Positions 1 to 6,552 of a DNA stretch of 6,552 nucleotides are shown here, in pieces. The DNA is from Verrucomicrobia bacterium UBA6354 (GTDB taxonomy: Bacteria; Verrucomicrobiota; Kiritimatiellia; RFP12; UBA1067): contig DJRS01000182.1 of NCBI GenBank assembly GCA_002440145.1, positions 1 to 6,552 of the forward strand, read 5' to 3'. The position numbers were made by a program, and so were the translations under genes. The notes under the pieces are model-generated. The model ran no database searches. It had not been told where the DNA came from and worked only from the letters and a program-made list of their open reading frames with translations. How positions within the stretch are numbered: position 1 is the stretch's first letter; each line of letters starts with the position of its first letter.

Positions 1-375
1 GCGGCGCTTTCCGCGGCGGGTATGCGTCCGGAGGAGGTGGATTATCTCAATCTGCACGGAACGGGAACGACATACAATGACGCGATGGAATGTGCCGCGG
101 TGGCGCGCGTGTTCGGGGCGCGGATCTGCTGTTCGTCGACGAAACCGCTTACGGGGCATACGCTGGGCGCGGCGGGGGCGATAGAGGCGGCGCTCTGCTG
201 GCTTGCCCTGCGGGGACTCGCGCCCGTGCCGCCGCACGTGACGGAACCCGTGGATACCGCGCTCGCGCCGTTCGACCTGCCGCGGCGAGGCGATCGGCGG
301 ACTATCCGCACTGCGCTTTCCAGTTCCTTTGCCTTTGGCGGCAGCAATGCCGCGGTTCTCTTGCGGAGGATATAG
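1..375 (+). CDS. Beta-ketoacyl-ACP synthase, C-terminal part (5' end outside window)
   Basis: This is the last 124 residues of a condensing enzyme of the FabF/FabB thiolase fold, which joins an acyl group to malonyl-ACP by decarboxylative Claisen condensation. The frame is open to base 1, so the true start and the active-site cysteine lie upstream; the Met at base 22 is internal. Both catalytic histidines are visible: His19 of the fragment in NLHGTGT (codon 55-57) and His53 in STKPLTGHTLGAAGA (codon 157-159). The family's C-terminal glycine-rich strand appears as SSSFAFGGSNAAVLL. The wording around the first histidine (NLHGTGTTYNDAME) and the CWLAL segment resemble, from memory, ketosynthases of aryl polyene and related pigment clusters more than housekeeping FabF, which usually reads AHGTSTPxGD. 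The subtype is therefore inference; the ketosynthase call is secure. The gene ends at TAG 373-375, 166 bases before carA, and I see no clear terminator after it. Confidence 0.93.
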   Translation, partial: AALSAAGMRPEEVDYLNLHGTGTTYNDAMECAAVARVFGARICCSSTKPLTGHTLGAAGAIEAALCWLALRGLAPVPPHVTEPVDTALAPFDLPRRGDRRTIRTALSSSFAFGGSNAAVLLRRI

Positions 376-380
376 GCGGG

Positions 381-420
381 GCTTACATCCTATGAAACGC
401 GAAAAATGCATCGCTTACAT
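381..420 (+). repeat. Direct repeat GCTTACAT x2 in the carA upstream region
   Basis: The octamer GCTTACAT occurs at 381-388 and again at 413-420, 32 bases apart, or about three helical turns. Both copies lie roughly 110-150 bases upstream of the predicted start site, a distance typical of activator sites for sigma-54 promoters. A repeated octamer in a gap this size can arise by chance, so this is only a candidate activator site. Confidence 0.3.
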
Positions 421-458
421 ATTTGTAATTGGCATTATGTTCGTTAGTTTTGCATTTT
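403..458. repeat. 8-bp inverted repeat AAAATGCA / TGCATTTT
   Basis: AAAATGCA at 403-410 is exactly complementary to TGCATTTT at 451-458, with 40 bases between them. The left arm overlaps the palindrome ATGCAT at 406-411. It lies upstream of the predicted start, so it would act as DNA (a looped or paired protein site) rather than as operon RNA. It is AT-rich and may be a by-product of composition. Confidence 0.25.
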
Positions 459-491
459 CATCTTAAAACTGGACAAAAGGTTTATATAGCA

Positions 492-502
492 ATTCACTGA
501 AT
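492..502. promoter_or_regulatory. Short dyad ATTCA-C-TGAAT beside the -24 element
   Basis: This is a perfect 5-bp inverted repeat around one central base. It covers about -40 to -30 and ends two bases before the sigma-54 element. A repressor bound here would overlap the edge of the polymerase footprint. It uses the same half-sites as an arginine-repressor box but in the opposite order (TGAAT...ATTCA is the ARG box), so I do not call it ArgR. Confidence 0.2.
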
Positions 503-504
503 CT

Positions 505-521
505 TTGGCACGCAAGTTGCT
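505..521 (+). promoter_or_regulatory. Sigma-54 (RpoN) -24/-12 promoter for the carA-pyrG-carB operon
   Basis: The sequence reads TTGGCACG-N4-TTGCT. It matches the established RpoN consensus YTGGCACG-N4-TTGCW at every defined position. The invariant GG is at 507-508 and the invariant GC at 519-520, exactly 12 bases apart as required. This places transcription start near 532, about 10 bases before the carA ATG. Sigma-54 promoters need an ATP-driven enhancer-binding activator, usually bound 80-200 bases upstream; that range runs into the AT-rich gap and the end of the ketosynthase gene. The match and spacing are seen directly; activity and the activator's identity are inferred. Confidence 0.8.
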
Positions 522-532
522 GGTATTCACAC

Positions 533-536
533 GGAG
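533..536 (+). promoter_or_regulatory. carA ribosome binding site, GGAG
   Basis: GGAG lies 5 bases before ATG 542 and 11 before the second in-frame ATG at 548, which favours 542 as the start. If the sigma-54 start site is right, this site occupies about +2 to +5 of the mRNA, giving an unusually short leader that still carries a Shine-Dalgarno sequence. Confidence 0.6.
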
Positions 537-541
537 AAATC

Positions 542-1681
542 ATGTCTATGGAAAACGGTTATGCAGAAAAGTGGGCGGCCGAGCGTGCGCGGAAAGCGTT
601 TTTGGCTTTGGCCGACGGGGCGGTCTTTCACGGGGTTGCTTTCGGTGCGCCTGTCGACAAGGTGGGCGAAGTCGTCTTCAACACGGGCATGAGCGGTTAT
701 CAGGAGATTCTGACCGACCCTTCCTACGCCGGGCAGTTCGTCACGCTCACGACGGCGGAAGTCGGCGATTACGGCACAAACCCCGAGGATGTCGAGTCCC
801 GGGCGCTTTTTTTATCCGGGCTGTTGGTCAACGATTTGACCGACCCCTCCAATTGGCGGTCGACGAAGTCGCTGGACGCTTATTTGAAAGAGACGGGCGT
901 GCCGGGGTTGCGGGACGTGGATACGCGGCACTTGACCCTGCACCTGCGCGAACACGGCAACCAGAAGGCGTATCTGCACGTCTCGGACGAGCCGGTGGAC
1001 GAGGCGGAAGGCATCCGCCGGGCGCAGGAGTGGGTCGGGCTGGACGGACAAGATTATGCCGCGAAAGTGACGTGTTCCGCGCCGTACGAGGTGCCGTGCA
1101 ACCGGGTCGGACAGGGTGTCCCGTATGTGGTATGCTATGATTTTGGCGTAAAAACGAATATTTTGCGCGAATTGGCCAAGTTCGCTCGTGTGGAGGTCGT
1201 GCCGGCGCAGACTTCCGCGGCGGATGTTCTCGCCCGCAAGCCGGACGGTGTGTTTCTATCGAACGGTCCGGCGGATCCCGCGGCGGTCACCTATGCGATA
1301 GCGAACGTGAAGGAGTTGCTCGGGAAGGTTCCGCTGATGGGCATCTGCCTCGGACATCAGTTGCTGTCGCTCGCCTGCGGGGCGCGCACGGGGCGGCTCA
1401 AGTTCGGCCATCACGGTTGCAACCACCCCGTTCGGAACCTGGCGACGGGGAAGGTGGAAATCACGAGCCAGAACCACAATTTCGCGGTTTTGCCCGAGAC
1501 GGTTCCGGATTGTCTGGAAGTCACGCACGTCAATCTGAACGACAATACGGTGGAAGGCGTCCGCCACAAGACGTTGCCGGCCTTTTCGGTGCAGTACCAT
1601 CCCGAATCGTGCCCCGGGCCGCATGACAGTGCGTATCTGTTCGCGGCGTTTCAGAAGCAGGTGCAGGAGAATATGCGTTAA
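542..1681 (+). CDS. carA: Carbamoyl-phosphate synthase small (glutaminase) chain
   Basis: This cytoplasmic subunit hydrolyses glutamine and channels ammonia to CarB for carbamoyl phosphate synthesis, feeding pyrimidines and arginine. It has 379 residues, usual for the family. The N-terminal CarA domain (about 21-145) shows EVVFNTGMSGYQEILTDPSY and a VDTRHLT helix. The class I glutamine amidotransferase domain (about 194-375) starts YVVCYDFGVKTNILREL and holds LSNGPADP, the nucleophile elbow GICLGHQ with Cys269, KFGHHGCNHPV, SQNHNFAV and QYHPES with His353 and Glu355. The triad is intact and carries the same numbers as in E. coli CarA. This is partly coincidence: the N-terminus is about 15 residues longer and the linker between domains (about 180-193) correspondingly shorter. 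ATG 542 is chosen for its GGAG; ATG 548 is a possible alternative. It is first in the operon, directly behind the sigma-54 promoter, with pyrG 13 bases downstream. Confidence 0.98.
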   Translation: MSMENGYAEKWAAERARKAFLALADGAVFHGVAFGAPVDKVGEVVFNTGMSGYQEILTDPSYAGQFVTLTTAEVGDYGTNPEDVESRALFLSGLLVNDLTDPSNWRSTKSLDAYLKETGVPGLRDVDTRHLTLHLREHGNQKAYLHVSDEPVDEAEGIRRAQEWVGLDGQDYAAKVTCSAPYEVPCNRVGQGVPYVVCYDFGVKTNILRELAKFARVEVVPAQTSAADVLARKPDGVFLSNGPADPAAVTYAIANVKELLGKVPLMGICLGHQLLSLACGARTGRLKFGHHGCNHPVRNLATGKVEITSQNHNFAVLPETVPDCLEVTHVNLNDNTVEGVRHKTLPAFSVQYHPESCPGPHDSAYLFAAFQKQVQENMR

Positions 1682-1694
1682 ATAGAGGGTTTCA

Positions 1695-3317
1695 ATGAAA
1701 AAGCAAGTGAAATACGTATTCATAACGGGCGGCGTCGTGAGTTCGCTCGGCAAGGGCATCACGAGCGCGTCCTTGGCGCTTCTGCTGAAAAGCCGCGGCT
1801 ACAAGGTGTTCATGCAGAAGCTGGACCCTTACCTCAATGTCGACCCCGGCACGATGAGCCCCTATCAGCACGGCGAGGTTTTCGTGACGGACGACGGGGC
1901 GGAGACGGACCTCGATCTGGGGCATTACGAGCGTTTTGCGGGCGTGACCTGTTCGAAGGCCTCCAACTACACTTCGGGCCGCATCTATTCCGCCGTTTTG
2001 GCGCGGGAACGGGCGGGCGGCTATTTGGGCGGCACGGTGCAGGTCATTCCGCACATCACCGACGAAATCAAGGCGGCCATCCATTCCGCCGGCGAGCATG
2101 ACTGCGACATCGTGCTGTGCGAAATCGGCGGCGTGTCGGGCGATATCGAATCGCTTCCGTTCTTGGAGGCGGCGCGGCAGTTCCGGTTCGAGGAGGGGGC
2201 GGAGAACACGTGCTTCGTGCATTTGACGCTCGTTCCCTATCTGCGCGCGGCGGGGGAACTCAAGACCAAGCCATCGCAGCACTCGGTCGGGCAGCTTCGC
2301 GCCATCGGCATCATTCCCGACATTCTCGTCTGCCGGACGGAGATGGCGATTCCGCCAGAGCATTTGGACAAGCTCGCGATGTTTTGCAACGTGCGCCGCG
2401 AGTGCGTAATAGAAGAGAAGGACGTGACCGACTCCGTCTACGCTGTGCCGCGGGAGCTGCGCAAACAGCATTTGGACGAGCAGGTCCTCAAACAGCTTCA
2501 CCTCGACATCTGGCCGATCCGCCATACCGTCTGGGACACGCTCGTGAAGAAGGCGACCTGCCCGAAGTACGAGACGACCATCGCGCTTGTCGGCAAGTAC
2601 ATCTCCATCCGCGACGCCTACAAGAGCGTGCACGAAGCCCTGCAGCACGCGGGCATGGCGCACAACGCCAAGGTGCGCGTCCTGTGTCTGGAGGCGGAGG
2701 ACGTGGAGAAGGATCCGCACCTGCTGGACGGCGTGGACGGGGTTCTCGTGCCGGGCGGATTCGGCAGCCGGGGCATACCCGGCAAGATCGCCGCGATCCG
2801 GATTGCGCGCGAGAAGAAGATTCCGTTCCTCGGCATCTGCCTTGGAATGCAGTGCACGGTCATCGAATACGCGCGCGACGTGCTGGGCTGGGCGGACGCG
2901 AACTCGACGGAGTTCGATCCCCATACGTCCCACCCGGTCATCGACCTCATGGAGGAGCAGAAGGGCGTGACGCAGAAGGGCGGCACCATGCGGCTCGGGG
3001 CGTATCCCTGCATCCTCGAGAAAGGGTCTCTCGCCGCCAAACTCTACAAAACGACGGAGATATCCGAGCGCCACCGCCACCGCTATGAATTCGCCTACGA
3101 CACGCCCATGCGCGCGGCGATCGAAAAGGCCGGGCTGAAGGTGAGCGGACGCTCCCCGGACGGGAAACTCGTGGAAGTCGTGGAGTTGCCGACCCATCCG
3201 TTTTTCATCGCCGGGCAGTTCCATCCCGAGTTCAAGTCGCGCCCGACGGAGCCGCATCCGCTTTTCAACGGACTTGTCGGCGCGGCGCTCAAATACGCCC
3301 AGGCGAAAACCCGGTAA
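1695..3317 (+). CDS. pyrG: CTP synthase (glutamine-hydrolysing)
   Basis: CTP synthase aminates UTP to CTP using ATP and glutamine, the last step of de novo pyrimidine nucleotide synthesis. In this family UTP and ATP promote tetramerisation, CTP inhibits and GTP activates. The protein has 540 residues, full family length. The synthetase domain (about 1-270) has the P-loop GGVVSSLGKG with Lys20, QKLDPYLNVDPGTMSP, DDGAETDLDLGHYERF and TVQVIPHITDEIK. The acidic loop reads EIGGVSGDIES (143-153), where I expect EVGGTVGDIES or similar. The class I amidotransferase domain (about 294-536) has LVGKYISIRDAYKS, PGGFGSRG, GICLGMQ with nucleophile Cys382, a RHRHRYEF segment and QFHPE with His510 and Glu512. 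All catalytic residues are present. GAGGG at 1685-1689 sits 5 bases before ATG 1695. Its place between carA and carB is unusual and suggests co-regulation of the glutamine-using pyrimidine steps. Confidence 0.98.
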   Translation: MKKQVKYVFITGGVVSSLGKGITSASLALLLKSRGYKVFMQKLDPYLNVDPGTMSPYQHGEVFVTDDGAETDLDLGHYERFAGVTCSKASNYTSGRIYSAVLARERAGGYLGGTVQVIPHITDEIKAAIHSAGEHDCDIVLCEIGGVSGDIESLPFLEAARQFRFEEGAENTCFVHLTLVPYLRAAGELKTKPSQHSVGQLRAIGIIPDILVCRTEMAIPPEHLDKLAMFCNVRRECVIEEKDVTDSVYAVPRELRKQHLDEQVLKQLHLDIWPIRHTVWDTLVKKATCPKYETTIALVGKYISIRDAYKSVHEALQHAGMAHNAKVRVLCLEAEDVEKDPHLLDGVDGVLVPGGFGSRGIPGKIAAIRIAREKKIPFLGICLGMQCTVIEYARDVLGWADANSTEFDPHTSHPVIDLMEEQKGVTQKGGTMRLGAYPCILEKGSLAAKLYKTTEISERHRHRYEFAYDTPMRAAIEKAGLKVSGRSPDGKLVEVVELPTHPFFIAGQFHPEFKSRPTEPHPLFNGLVGAALKYAQAKTR

Positions 3318-3322
3318 AGGAG
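3316..3322 (+). promoter_or_regulatory. carB ribosome binding site overlapping the pyrG stop
   Basis: AAAGGAG begins within the pyrG TAA (3315-3317) and ends 6 bases before the carB ATG at 3329. This strong site supports that start. A ribosome ending pyrG would stop on top of it, which suggests the two genes may be translationally linked. Confidence 0.7.
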
Positions 3323-3328
3323 ACGCAC

Positions 3329-6445
<3,117 letters not shown>

Positions 6446-6454
6446 CCCTAGAAA

Positions 6455-6496
6455 TCGCAGTTGAAAGGCCGGAATCGGGGCTGCGACCTTTGTTTT
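6455..6496 (+). terminator. Weak candidate intrinsic terminator after carB
   Basis: TCGCAG (6455-6460) pairs exactly with CTGCGA (6481-6486), followed by the T-rich stretch CCTTTGTTTT (6487-6496). A small inner stem CCG/CGG (6469-6471, 6476-6478) could form in the loop. The outer stem is only 6 bp with a 20-base loop. AAAGG (6464-6468) could instead pair with CCTTT (6487-6491), excluding the simple fold. Its position 10 bases after the carB stop is right for ending the operon, but the structure is not strong. Confidence 0.35.
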
Positions 6497-6518
6497 CAAG
6501 AGGGAAGTGGATTTGCCG

Positions 6519-6539
6519 TTTTCACCAAGCGGGTGAAAA
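6519..6539. repeat. Perfect inverted repeat TTTTCACC-N5-GGTGAAAA
   Basis: The arms 6519-6526 and 6532-6539 match over 8 bp around AAGCG, and can be extended by two pairs (6517-6518 with 6541-6542) past one bulged base. The T-run lies before the stem and the A-run after it on both strands, the reverse of an intrinsic terminator. An operator for a gene beyond the right edge, or a chance hairpin, fits better. No coding sequence can be assigned in 6446-6552. Confidence 0.4.
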
Positions 6540-6552
6540 ACGAAGCCGTTCG

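Noticed and set aside
430..444. Second sigma-54-like match TTGGCATTATGTTCGT
   Set aside because: The GG is present, but the -12 dinucleotide would be GT instead of GC and the CACG block is broken. The downstream site at 505-521 is far better.
460..488. Possible sigma-70 promoter with TATATA at 483-488
   Set aside because: No acceptable -35 hexamer lies about 17 bases upstream, and TATATA-like strings are expected in this AT-rich gap. It remains possible as a secondary promoter.
492..502. Arginine repressor (ARG) box before carA
   Set aside because: The half-sites are in the order ATTCA-TGAAT, the reverse of the ARG box, and with the wrong spacing.
1692..3257. Long open frame (521 codons) on the - strand opposite pyrG
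   Set aside because: It is the mirror of a certain, strongly coding gene in GC-rich sequence. The translation is rich in Arg, His and Ala with no recognisable domain, and no promoter or ribosome binding site supports it.
6455..6491. Possible pseudoknot from TCGCAG/CTGCGA interleaved with AAAGG/CCTTT
   Set aside because: With no bases between the 3' arms the topology is strained, so the two pairings are more likely mutually exclusive chance complementarities.
6461..6552. Open frame on the + strand from TTG 6461 running off the right edge, with an internal GTG at 6533
   Set aside because: There is no ribosome binding site at a suitable distance, no recognisable protein motif, and overlap with a hairpin. 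An open frame this short is uninformative.

Overview
The window carries the 3' end of one gene and then a complete, tightly packed three-gene pyrimidine operon, all on the + strand. Coding sequence is GC-rich. The 166-base gap before the operon is markedly AT-rich. The organism is a bacterium. The bacterial-type carbamoyl-phosphate synthase pair, an aryl-polyene-like ketosynthase and a textbook sigma-54 promoter suggest a Gram-negative lineage. A Verrucomicrobiota/Lentisphaeria/Kiritimatiellae-type genome is possible, but this is a guess from general character, since no marker here fixes the phylum.

Layout. Positions 1-375 are the C-terminal 124 residues of a beta-ketoacyl-ACP synthase, open at the left edge. 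Positions 376-541 are an AT-rich regulatory gap with an essentially perfect -24/-12 promoter (505-521) right before carA, plus small repeats upstream that could bind an activator. Positions 542-1681 are carA (glutaminase subunit of carbamoyl-phosphate synthase), 1695-3317 are pyrG (CTP synthase), and 3329-6445 are carB (large synthase subunit). The gaps are 13 and 11 bases, each with a good ribosome binding site, so the three are very probably one transcript. Positions 6446-6552 are non-coding as far as I can tell, with a weak terminator-like hairpin and a perfect 8-bp inverted repeat near the right edge.

How the genes work together. CarA releases ammonia from glutamine and passes it to CarB, which makes carbamoyl phosphate, the entry to UMP and arginine. 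PyrG uses a second glutamine to aminate UTP to CTP. The operon thus joins the first and last glutamine-consuming steps of pyrimidine nucleotide synthesis. If the sigma-54 promoter is real, both steps answer to an activator-dependent, possibly nitrogen-related, signal.

Points of most interest: the sigma-54 promoter with a predicted leader of only about 10 bases; pyrG lying between carA and carB; and an in-frame loss of roughly 40-45 residues at the start of the CarB oligomerisation domain. I found no mobile element, CRISPR array, RNA gene or wholly new system.
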